DNA from: Sanderia malayensis
Taxonomy: Eukaryota > Cnidaria > Scyphozoa > Semaeostomeae > Pelagiidae
NCBI GenBank assembly: GCA_013076295.1
Contig: RQOL01000616.1
Coordinates: 5,856,392-5,920,391, forward strand
Reading direction: 5' to 3'
DNA: 64,000 nt
The stretch's first letter is position 1, and each line of letters starts with the position of its first letter. Under the pieces are notes generated by a model that was given only the letters and a program-made list of their open reading frames with translations, was not told the origin of the DNA and searched no databases. Below, in pieces: positions 13,401 through 24,500 of the stretch. Both the position numbers and the translations under genes were made by a program.

Positions 13401-14035
13401 ACACAAGGTGGCTGATATTTCCATCGCTTTGGTGATATACTTTCAATGTCAGAACTTGGCTTCCATTATTAAAGTACTAGAATTTCATAAAGAGTTAGAA
13501 GCATATGCTTACCATTTGCAATGGCATATAGGCCCGCTTGTTTATTTTTTGCCACCATGCTGCCAATGTCGGACTGAGGGACAAAACATTCATTCATCAA
13601 TTGAGAAAGCAATTTTGTTCGAAAAAGGATAACAATTTCATACACAACTATAAGCGCATGGATGCTCGAGTGAGACAGATAATCATGTATGTTTGAGTTT
13701 CGATTATACTCACTTTCTCCTGAGATAATATGCAGTAATACCAAGCAACAATAGTAGGCCAAGGATGACCAAAGCCACAACTGCTGCAGTGTTAAACGAA
13801 TCCTTTATCTCCGGTTCTAGAAAATATATCCAAAGTGGTTTGACAATAATTAAGTAGCTTGATCTATGTCGAAGCTTAACTAGTAGGACAAGAAATGATT
13901 TAATGTAGCGAGTTGTCTCTAAACTTTCTTACTGCTTTGTGGTAATCTGCTATCCGAAGTTTCATATCTTTTGGCGTTTATTTGAGAAGAACATTCTTGC
14001 TGAACAATCAGCAAGAATAGTAATATTTTCAACAT
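10468..14035 (-). CDS. Single-pass type I membrane protein with long disordered cytoplasmic tail (family unknown)
   Basis: Not a family I recognise. Six exons: 14035-13933, 13816-13714, 13573-13513, 13352-12764, 12632-11082, 10748-10468. Phases close to 895 residues plus stop. Residues 1-18 form a signal peptide (MLKILLFLLIVQQ). A tiny ectodomain of about 25 residues precedes a leucine-rich membrane helix (about 44-66) and a juxtamembrane segment WWQKINKRAYMPL. Most of the protein (about 67-895) is polar, low-complexity cytoplasmic tail with acidic patches (DDDDEF). Near the C-terminus, residues about 868-887 form a Lys/Phe-rich block (KKKKFKF...FKKKK) like the lipid-binding effector region of MARCKS. 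The chain ends ESLV, a class I PDZ-ligand pattern. By inference it is a membrane-proximal scaffold or adaptor. The juxtamembrane exon is conserved in the decayed copies at 14.4-17.1 kb, which supports the model. Confidence 0.82.
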
Positions 14036-14393
14036 CGTTGAAAGCACGAGCTTGTCTGAATATTTTAAGATTCAACCAAAGCGGACAAGTATCCTAACAT
14101 TGAATCGAAAAAGTCAAAGTGTGTAAAACAATCGATGCAATTGCAATTTGCCTTTTATTAATTTGACGTCACTTGCTTGAGGTTAGAGCCGAGACCTCTG
14201 AGCCGCGCATTTATGAGAAGCATAGTTTTTGATGCATATAACATAGAGATTGCTAATGTAAAGTAAGTGACGTCAAATTAAAAAACAGCAAATTGCAAGT
14301 GCATCATTTGTTTTACATTTTTTCATTTTTCTGATTCAATTCTAAGATGTGTCTTGTTTTGTTGAAGAAGCTAGACAAGTTCACGTTTTCAGC
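14036..14393. other. Intergenic region between divergent membrane-protein copies
   Basis: Separates the start codons of the 10468-14035 gene (minus) and its decayed relative (plus, ATG at 14394). It contains mirrored sequence around TTTAATTTGACGTCACTT at 14155-14175 and 14262-14282. The mirrored flanks suggest that the first inverted duplication placed a shared promoter between the two copies; no specific promoter element was identified. Confidence 0.4.
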
Positions 14394-15790
14394 ATGTTGA
14401 AATTAATGTTATTATTGCTGATTTTTCATCAAGGATATTCTTCTTCAATGTTCAAACAACGGGTTCAAACAATCGATAAAGGCCGAATTTTGAACAAGTG
14501 GGAAAAATAAGTCTCGTTCAAATCCCGATGCATAAATCCGAATGGCAGTCTGAAGATAAAAGGGATAAAAGGCAACGCCTGACCAGAAATCGGGAACACT
14601 TGTCGCTGAGTGACAGAATATATGAGAATTTTGATGATGGAATACACCAAGTAAGAAACTTTGGGACAATTGGTAACAAGAAATCATTTCTTCCCCATTA
14701 GCTAAGCTTTGACGTAGATCCTAGCTATCTATTCATTGTTAAAAACCATTTTCTATTTATTTCCTAGAGCCGTAGAAGTAGAAGGACTCGCTCATTCAAC
14801 AAGTCAATAATTGTGCCTTTGTTGATCCTTGGCCTACTGTTACTGTTGCTTGGTATTTTTGGATATTATCTCATTAGAAAATAAGCACAATCAACACTCA
14901 AAACATCACATGCATATTTATCTGTCTTGCTCGAGCATCCACGTATTTATAGTTCCATGTGAAATTGTTATCCTTTCTGGAACTGGGTTGTCCGCTTTTG
15001 ATAAATGAATGTTTTGTTCCTCAGGCCGAAATTATCAGCATGGTGGTACAAAAGAAACAATTGGGCCTACATGCCATTGACCATGAAGAGCAAAAGCAGG
15101 AAAAGAAAACGAAACTTGAAGAAAAGAAAAAGTTAAGCATATGTTTTTAGCTTTTATGAAACTCCGACAAATGTGTGCTTTAAAAACAGGACCCAAGTTA
15201 TGAGCTCGCAAGTACTTTGCCAAAAAGACAGCAGCATCAGGCATCTTTTGCCGTGAGAATAAAGTAATTGGTAGATAGATGCAACAACTGTGACAATTGT
15301 TATTTTTTGGAACATGGACAGCATTCCTGGACCGTCTTGTCTTCAATCCAGTAATCAATCGGCAAAATTTATTCAAGGAATCTTGGAGATGGTTGAAAGT
15401 AACAAAATTAAAAGACGATCGATAATAACATGGTGTCAAACATTTCAATATCGTCTTTGGATTGTTCATCCATTAATGACAAACTGTCGATTACATGGGA
15501 TGGCTTTTGTTTGCCATGCATGAATAGTCCACTGACGACTTTTGTAATTTTGTTGGCCAATCCAAAATTAAAATTACAGGCATCACAAGGAACAAAGAAC
15601 AACAAAAGAACGAGAAGTCACCATAAAATCAGCCTTATGTGGGGGCAATATCAAACTTTGTCAGATGGGGGACAAGAGGCTACTCGCATCAAAAGGGGAT
15701 CATGGTGCTGAAAGTGATGTACAAAGAGAAGCCACAACCACATATACCGATAGTAGCGATTCAACGCATACTATTGAAAGACAGAACAAA
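14394..15790 (+). pseudogene. Decayed copy of the membrane-protein gene (left palindrome arm)
   Basis: Homologous blocks in order: signal-peptide exon from 14394 (MLKLMLLLLIFHQ); a polar ectodomain segment to about 14650; the membrane exon 14768-14884 (SIIVPLLILGLLLLLG); the juxtamembrane exon from about 15025 (LSAWWYKRNNWAYMPL); the start of the long cytoplasmic exon (IPGPS) near 15310. The signal-peptide frame stops at a TAA near 14508, and the ectodomain continues in another frame. The donor after the helix has changed from AAGTGAG to AAATAAG, which puts a stop directly after the helix. A later part of the cytoplasmic exon (about 15440-15605) lies on the opposite strand. A short secreted or tail-less membrane product cannot be excluded. 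Confidence 0.7.
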
Positions 15791-17140
15791 GAGGATTCAG
15801 AGAGTGTCAGAGAATGTCCTTGAATCTCATTTTTTCTGTCTTTCAATAGTATGCTTTGAATCGCTACTATCGGTTTATGTTGTTGTGGCTTCTCTTTGTA
15901 CATTACTTTCAGCACCATGATCCCTTTTTGATGCGAGTAGCCTCTTGTCCCCCATCTGACAAAGTTTGAGATTGCCCCCTCATTAGGCTGATTTTTATGG
16001 TCACTTCTCGTTCTTTTGTTGTTCTTTGTTCCTTGTGATACCTGCAATTCCAATTTTCAATTGGCCAACAAAATTACGAAAGTTGTCAGTGGACCGCTGC
16101 TCATGCATGGCAAACCAAAGCCATCGCAAGCAATCGACAGTTTGCCATCAATGGATGAACAATCCAAAGACGATATCAAATTGTTTGATGCCATGTTATT
16201 GTCGATTCCTTTTGAATTTTGTTGCTTTCAACCATTGCTTGAAGATTGCTTGAATCAATTGGGCAGTTTGATTACTGGATTGAAGACAAGACGGTCCAGG
16301 AATGCTGTCCATGTTCCAAAACATAACAATTGTCACAGTGTGGTCTATCCACCAATTACTTTATTCTCACAGCAAAAGATGCCTGATGCTGCTGTCTTTT
16401 TGGTAATGCACTTGCGAGCTCATAACTTGGGTCCTCTTTTTAAAGCACACATTTACTGGAGTTTCATAAAAGTCAAAACATATGCTTAACTTTTTCTTTT
16501 CTTCAAGTTTCGTTTTCTTTTCCTGCATTTGCTCTTCATGGTCAATGGCATGTAGGCCCACTTGTTTCTTTTGTACCACCATACTGATAATTTCGGCCTG
16601 AGGAACAAGGCATTCATTTATCAAAGGCGAACAATCCAGTTCCATAAAAGATATCAATTTTACATGGAAATATGAATACATGGATGTTCGAGCAAAGCAG
16701 ATAATTATGAATGTTTTGAGTGTTGATTGTGCTTATTTTCTAATGAGATAATATCCAATAATACCAAGTAACAGTAACAGTAACAGTAGGCCAAGGATCA
16801 TCAAAGGCACAATTATTGACTTGTTGCATGAAGGAGCCCTTCTTCTACGGTTCTAGAAAATAAATAGAAAATGCTTTTGACAATAAATAGATAGCTGGGA
16901 TCTATGTCAAGCCAGTGGGGAAGAAGTGATTTCTTGCTATCAATTGTCCCAAAATTCTTCACTTTGTGTTATTCCATCATCAAAAGTCTCATATATTCTG
17001 TCACTCGGTGACAAGTGTTCCCGACTTCTGGTCAGGCGTTGCCTTTTATCCCTTTTATCTTCAGACTGCCATTCGGATTTATGCATCGGCATTTAAACGG
17101 TACTTTTCCTTCTTGTTGAAAATCCGGCCTTGAAAATTAG
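14465..17140. repeat. Large palindrome, arms about 1.3 kb
   Basis: Left arm about 14465-15785 and right arm about 15834-17140 are reverse complements with moderate divergence and a spacer of about 45 bases near 15.81 kb. Anchor pairs: GATGCATAAATCCGAATGGC at about 14527 against its reverse complement near 17075; the membrane-helix coding block at about 14800 against about 16790; TACTATTGAAAGACAGAA near 15770 against its complement near 15840. Confidence 0.85.
15830..17130 (-). pseudogene. Decayed copy of the membrane-protein gene (right palindrome arm)
   Basis: Mirror image of the left arm. On the minus strand it carries the ectodomain segment (about 17100-16960), the membrane exon (about 16855-16735, SIIVPLMILG then a Leu run, with the same stop directly after the helix), the juxtamembrane segment near 16600, and the cytoplasmic-exon start near 16310. 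The inner block at about 16060-16190 reads on the plus strand (DSLPSMDEQSKDDI), the same internal inversion as in the left arm. No counterpart of the signal-peptide exon is seen beyond about 17140. Probably not functional. Confidence 0.65.
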
Positions 17141-17461
17141 CCAATTGTTACCACATTGGGGAAAAAGTCCTTGAGAAATTATTCATGGTATCTAAGGATG
17201 TGACCGATATTTTCAGAACGATGTGTTTTTTCCTTTCATGAACGAGCTTTCTTTTTAACGAACCAAAAACCTGGTTCATTGAAATAATTCAAAAGATTGA
17301 TCTACTATTTGGTATGCAAAATAGAAAACGAGTTGTTTTTTCGTCTTTGTGTGGGCTCGAACTGTGAACTCCTTTGTGATCTTTCCTCCGTTGGTGACCA
17401 TATCTCTTTCAAGCATCATACATGGAGTAACACCGGAAAGGCCGAATTGCATTGATCTAAC

Positions 17462-20078
17462 ACGTGTTTCCGGTTGTCCTGTTAGAGGTGCCCTGTTGTT
17501 GAGACGAAAAGTATAAAATTGTGTGCATCTCGGTTAGCCGGTCTTTGATGTTCGAGAAAGTGCAACGTTGGTGTAGGAAGATTCTGGTAGCTGGATGAAT
17601 TCTATATGGGCCTAATAATTTATTGAACGATGTTGACCTGCTAACAGGTTCCGTACCAAAGTTTGTGCCCTGACAAGAAGAAATGCTGCTACATAGAAGA
17701 ATATCCCATTGGCCTTCCAACAACGATGGCTGGCTGGCTTTATGAATTTTGTTTCTGTAGTTGCTGCCAAATTGTGAGCATGATACAAGATTTACGAAGA
17801 CTTCGCCGGCCTAAATTTATTTTGATATCGTTTGGCGTTGCGATTCGCGAAGTGTAAGCTCTTTTTTTCCTACTTATTTTTTTGATTCTTATATGTTATC
17901 TTTTTTATTCATTTCACATTGAATACATTAATTTCTCTGGGCAAATCAAGTACAATAACATTTAGAAATAATCTTTCCAATATTCTCTCCAGACGAACTT
18001 GAAGTTTAAGAAATAACATTGCTCTTTTTGTTAGCATATTACACGATAAATGAAGACTTCATGGGCCTAAATGTTTGTTGAAACCGTTTGGCCGCGAAGT
18101 AAATTGTCGTTTTCGTACTTATTTTTTTATTCTTATAGATTTTCTGTTTTCTATTTATCTAAGTCGAGTGCAATAACATTTAGAAGAAATTTAAGCATGT
18201 TATCAAGATGAATTTGAAATTTAAGAAGTAACATTGCTCTTTTTGTCTTGTAGATTTCCCAGGAACGTTGAAAAAAGAGCAGATCACTTATATTTCTTAT
18301 GGAATAAAAGATGAGTTACTATCATGCTTTCTTTCTTTTCTAACCTAGCTTTTGTTTCTGTCTTTTACAATCTACTTTTTGCTTTTGATTTTTAATACCT
18401 TGATGATTAACTCTGTTTTTTTTGTTTTAGATTGGCTTCTCGTTGTCAACAACTTGCATCGTTCCTCCCGAAGCAGAAGAATGATGAAATGAAATCAAAC
18501 TTGAATTTATTCTATAAAATATCATTTGTTATTGTCTTTTTTCTTCATGTTACTCTGTTTGCTCGCTACTGATGCTAGATAAGCCGCAGTAAAGTCATGT
18601 TAATTCATTAGAAATAGCTAAGCGCTAATGATTAATTCAAGCGACGGTTATTTTTAATTACTGCGCATAATAAGTGAAGGATAGATGTTTGGCGCATTTA
18701 CTTTCACAGGAAGAAGATATGGAAGTCTTAGCAGATAAACGAGAGAAGGAAGAGTTGTTGTAATCAACTGCAACTGCAATATTATTCCACCAATATTATA
18801 TATTATTCCAATATTATCAATATTATTATCATATAAGTCCGGAGGTACATCATTGTGACAATTCCCCTGGGCATTCAAGAATCCCTTTAGAATTATAGCG
18901 CGTGGAAGAAATCCCTTGGGAATAGATATTCCCATGAGAATATCTATTCCGATATTTTTATAACAAACAGTATTACAAAATTATAATTCCCTTCAGAAAA
19001 TGCTTCAGTCCCATTTAGTTAGTTTTTTATCTTCTCAAAAACTTACCTTATTCTGACTTACCGTATGTTCTTCGTGCAAAAGTAAACTCACACAACGTCT
19101 AACCTCCGCTTGATATTTCTGCATTAATTATCTTCGCTCCAAATTAAGCCTAATCGCGATTTGCGCAATTGCTATTTCCAATGCATTAATATAACCTCGG
19201 CTGCAACTTATTTTAGCGCAAACAACGAAGAGAATAAAATTAAGAAAAAAGACAATGACAACTGATATTTTATAGAATAAATTCAAGTTTGATTTCACCA
19301 TTCTTCTACTTGGGGACGAACGATGCAAGTTGTTGACAATGAGAAGCCAATCTAAAAAGAGGAAAACAGAGTTAATTTTCACGCTATTAAAAATCAAAAG
19401 CAAAAAGTAGACTGCAAAATAAAGAAAACAGAAGCTAGATTACAAAATAAAGAAAGCATATAGTTACTCATCTTTTAATCCATAAGAAATACGAGTGATG
19501 GCTGCTCTTTTTTCAACGTTCCTGGGAAATCTACAAGACAAAAAGAGCAATATTACTTTTTAAATTCTAAATTCATCTTGATAACATGTTTAAATTTCTT
19601 CTAAATCTTATTGCACTCGATTTAGATAAATAGACAACAGAAAATCTAAAAGAATAGAAAAAATAAGTACGAAAACGACAGCTTACTTCGCGGCCAAACG
19701 ATTTCAACAAACATTTAGGCCCATGAAGTCTTCGTTTATCTTGCATCATGCTCACAAATTAAATGATTCAAAACACAGTAACCACAGAAACACATAAGCC
19801 AGCCATGCTTGCAGAAAGGCCATTGGGATATTCATGTTCTCAGCAGCATCTCTTGCCAGAGTGAAATCTTTTAGCAGACTAACGATGTTCAATGAAAGAT
19901 TAGGCCCATGTAGTGTTCTTTCAGCTACCAGCGTCCTCTTGCACCAACTGCATTCCATCTTGTCGAGTGTAAAAGAGGACAATTTGAGATGCACACAGCT
20001 TTATGTATTTTGGTTTAGGAACAGGGCACCTCAAACACAATAAGTACAAAGAGGAATTTCCCGGGGAACCGGAAACAC
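17462..20078. repeat. Second large inverted repeat, arms about 0.85-1.1 kb
   Basis: Left arm about 17462-18556 and right arm about 19228-20078 are diverged reverse complements around a spacer of about 0.67 kb. Anchors: GTTTCCGGTT at 17465 against AACCGGAAAC near 20070; GATTGGCTTCTCGTTGTCAA near 18431 against its counterpart near 19340. The left arm is longer because it holds a tandem duplication: GAAGACTTC...GGCCTAAAT recurs at about 17798 and 18053. Its ORFs are short and disrupted in both arms, so no gene is called. Confidence 0.75.
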
Positions 20079-21576
20079 GCATACGATCAATGCATTTCGG
20101 CCTTTGCGGTGTTACTTGATGTAAGATGCATTATTGGTGGGTCCTGTTGCCAGCCCGGTATACGAAAGATCGCATGCGTACTTCAACAACTCCCGCATGC
20201 AATCAAATCAGCAGATTACGAGAGTGATTTCAGCTGCAAGCCATGGTTAGCAATTTGTACTCACAACTGTTGAAGGCATCAAAACTTCTGCAAAAGAAGT
20301 CTGACTGTTGAGCACAACCCTGTCAATGGTCACGATTTCTTTTAGAAGGTTGTCTTCAACAATGAATCTAACAATTAGTCTAAAAAGAAAGAAATAATTG
20401 TGAAAAAAGAAGAAAAGAAAATTGGAATAGAACATCCAAGGGAAGAAAAAACTCCGCTAAAACAGCGAAGCCCTCTCTTCCTCATGCGGGTCAGTGCGTC
20501 CCGTGAAAGGCTGCTACTAAGCTCCCCACCCCTTTTAGATCGTTTTGCCAGAACATCGAGATCAAGCCAACGAGGCCGAAGCTGCGCTGGACGAGTGACC
20601 AGTATTCTATCCCCGGCCGAAAGAGAAGTGTGTTATGAAGCCGTCTAGAAACACCCAGTAGCATTTACCACGGGCAGCGACCGCCGTCGGAAAGAACGCT
20701 GACGTTAATTGAAGTACACATGTTGAGTTTGTCACAGATCAGACGTGGGAATACAGTTCATTACACATGCGCATATTACATAAAACATTAGAGTATTACG
20801 TATTTTTGAAGTGTGTTGGACTTCCCATTGGAGTTGAATAACAAACATCATTGCTTCTGAAAGAAAGATGTTCAAATTAGTGACTTATTCATCAAATAAA
20901 ATTCAAAGCAATAGAAACTAATTGCCGTTAAGAGCATTTTACGTGTCTCCTGCATCCTGCATCGAGCTCGAGTTGCTGTAATTCACATTTGTTGCTTCTG
21001 TATTTGCAATCTTTCAATCAATCGATGTTTCATAATGGTTCGTTTGTATTGTGATCTGTTCCTTCTTTCTTGCGCAATCTATAAAACCTTCCTATAGCAT
21101 TAATTAATTAGGAAAATAAAAGTGATAGATTAATACAAGTTAGCAACTGCAATAATTTCATCAATGATTGAATGACTAAACGCCTCAAATACATCATTAT
21201 TACAATAATTAACAACTGGTGAACAATAAAATGTAAACTCTATCTATATTTACAAAATATATAATCGTTTGAACATAAATTATTTGTGGTAATTGTAATA
21301 GCCATCTATTGAGACAAGTCTAAAGCATGGATGACTCAAGGGCCTAAAGATGTCAAAGTTGAAGAAGAATAGAAAAGTGATGTGCTCGAAAAATTACGAG
21401 CAGGAAACAACTTCATTCCACTCACTAATCTTCCAAAAAGGAAGCTAAGCAACTTTTCACATTTTTAACCAAAATCTTTGTTATGCATAGGCGAAGTATA
21501 AAAGACTCGTTTTGCTATTAAAAAATTATAAAATTTTACACATACCAAACTAGAGCCATCTATAAATCCTATGATA
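20079..21576. other. Intergenic region, no gene called
   Basis: An open frame on the minus strand near 20395-20250 (ends TSFAEVLMPSTVVSTNC) has plausible protein composition but no convincing splice sites or start. The rest is AT-rich. This stretch forms the 3' flank of the DENND2-like gene; no clear polyadenylation signal was identified. Confidence 0.4.
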
Positions 21577-24500
21577 CTATCGATGTCGAACCTTTAGTTT
21601 ACCGAGTAGACGATGCCAACCTGCAATTAAAAATGACACAAGAGTAAGTACACGTATGCATCAAGGGTATTTTGAGACATGAAGAGCATTGAAGCAAGGA
21701 ACTGTTTTACTTTGATGCACAAATAGCCAACAACATGTGTCAAACGAACAGCAACATTACTATTGCTGTTCTAATTCATTAGAAGATGTCATGTAAAAAT
21801 TCTAAATTGAGGCAATAACAATACTACAATACTACAATCGAATCAAAGTGTCGACTGTCCACTAAGTCCACTAAAACACTTACCACTGTCGTGACTTCTC
21901 TGTTTTCTGAGGAAAAGATAAGAAAAAGATGAGAAAAAAATAACATTAATTTCAGAAGTCCACGAACTAATTAATAATGAACTCAACAAATTAAAGATGA
22001 ATATGCCAGGAATTAATAAATAAAAAATAACTAAGATGTTGAAAATCTTCAGTAACATCAAGTTTAAAACATAAATAATTTAATAAAAATATAAAAATAT
22101 AAATTGAGTAATCGTACTCACTTCCCAGTTTGCCATTCATGCAATCTCTTTTCAAACAAACCTGCACAAAAAATCGAAAACGCCAGTATATCATTCTGTC
22201 ATTCAAGTGAAACGTCAGTAAAGTAAAACGTTACAAACATCATTATGAAAACAAAGAACGATTAAGTATTATTACCTTTACAAAATTTATTATCACTGCT
22301 ATATTGTCGAATAAAGAACTGGAAGGCTTGAGTTTTTACGAATTGTTTCATGAACTAATAAAACAAACGATTATGTAATATTAAATAGACTAGTAGTAAT
22401 GAACCCTTAGTAAATACCCGCATATCGCGTTAGATAAGTTGTTGACGTTTCCTTTGCATTCAACATGAAGAAATTGTTTTAGCTTGGTATTGGAGATACC
22501 CTGTGGCTTTATCCCTAATTCTAACCCTAAGGTCAATGCATCAGTTATTAGGGACACTGCATGTCATATACGCTCCTGCACAGTACCAACAACTACTCCA
22601 CTGCGTATGCTGACCACATTTCTCCTCCGCATAGCGTAAGCATAACCCTAACCCTAAGGCCAATGCCTCGGCCATTAAGCACACTTGTAAGAACGCCCCT
22701 CCATCGTGCCAAAATGACATAAAATTTATCCATATAGTTGTGAATATATAAAGCCAAAGAGGTATAAAGCTCCAAAATTATTCCAAAATGAAAATAAATT
22801 GGGATAAACAACTTACTTTTCGTTCCTCTTTCGACTTGAAAGATTTCACAAATTTCATTATCTAATATAAAAAAGCAATGTGAAATTTCATTCTTTATTA
22901 TGAGCAATTAATTACACAAAATAAACTCAACAAAGTGGATATTGATTGCAACAATAACATTAAGCAAAAATAAATTTAAAAGTTCACCAGGAAACCCGAG
23001 TCATCTTCAGCACTAGCAGAATAATTCTCTTGAAAATTTCCTAAAAAAAATACGTATATTTGATAAGTTCTTTGATTTATTACCAACTGATGATTGTTCA
23101 TGAAAGCATAAAACTCGGAGTATTGGTATAAATTGTAGTTTTTTCTCATCAATAATTTTATTCAAAAGCCATAACCCTTTTATAGACGGATAGTGCTGAC
23201 GAGATTTCAATTACCTATTAAATGTAGATACACATCTATGAATATTTCCGTTGTTATCATGTTTCTTTCTTTATTATCTGGAAAAAATAACAGATTCAAA
23301 TTCATCACGGTTGGGCAGCATTGAAACAGTGAAAGAAAAGTTGTTTTGCCCACATAACATTTTTGATGTGCCTAGCGTCAAGTAATGAAAAAATAAAAGT
23401 TTAAACATACCACTTATAATAACACTTGCGTCTGCATCCTTTTTCAGAATATTACTCTGTAAAAAAGGTTGAAAATGCGTTGAGAAAAAATTATCCGGAA
23501 TCACCAGAGCAGACTTTCAGATATGTTAAAATACATCAGCCTGTATTGGTTTCAACCTAATGCATTCTTCATGATTGCCCAAGTTCTCGAAAACGTAGAA
23601 TTAATGCTAAATGCTATGCTAGATAAATTAATTGAGCATGGAGGAGAGACCAGTTACGTCTTAAAGCCTAGATCAAACTGGTTGAATAGGAATTTCTGAA
23701 AATGAGAAATGAAAAATTGGCTGAATATATGTTTTTAAGCAGGATAGCTTACTAGAGATGATGCTGCCAAATTTCTGATCTCAGATGGAAAGTGTGACAG
23801 GTTTTTGCCCTCATCCTGCAAAAATAAATAGCAAAAACTCACAGTGAAAAAAGCGTACTACACAAGTATTACAATAGATTTTATAGCATGTAATTTTGAA
23901 GAAATTTAGAAAGGAATAAAGAGCTCATAAAGATACTTACATCACGAAGGATGCGTCCATTGTCAAGGTCAATTATGATCACCTAGTAACAAACAAAGAT
24001 TATGTTCTATAATCAATTCACATTTAACATATATAATAATTTTATAGGCATATTTTGCATATTTAACATAAATATACAAGTTTACATGGAATTGAATAAT
24101 GAAGGTAAGAAGCTGATCATTTTCTGATTCTGAATGGTAGCTGCCTGTATTAAACAAAATTGCAGAAAAAGAAAAAGGGGGATAATAACGAGAAAAGAAA
24201 AGAAGATCAAAGGAACAATGTAAAGCATGTTACGCTAAAGGTTTCAAATCATGAAAAGGAACTACAATAATAGTAAAAAGCTACGTGACACTTTAAATTT
24301 TTCAAATTCTGCACGTATCCCTTACCCGCTCCTCCCCCCAAACAACGTTGTTTGTTGAGAAAGGCACACACAATAACAACAGCATTTCACAATAGTGCCC
24401 CTCAGGGTCTGATTGAGAGAACAACATGGTGCTAAGGGGAAGTGAAAGGTTGAGTAAAGCCAATCTGTATACATCTATGAACATTTCTGTTACTTGTGGG

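Noticed and set aside
20400..20648. Arg/Ser-rich plus-strand ORF
   Set aside because: It has biased composition, no splice sites and no recognisable domain.
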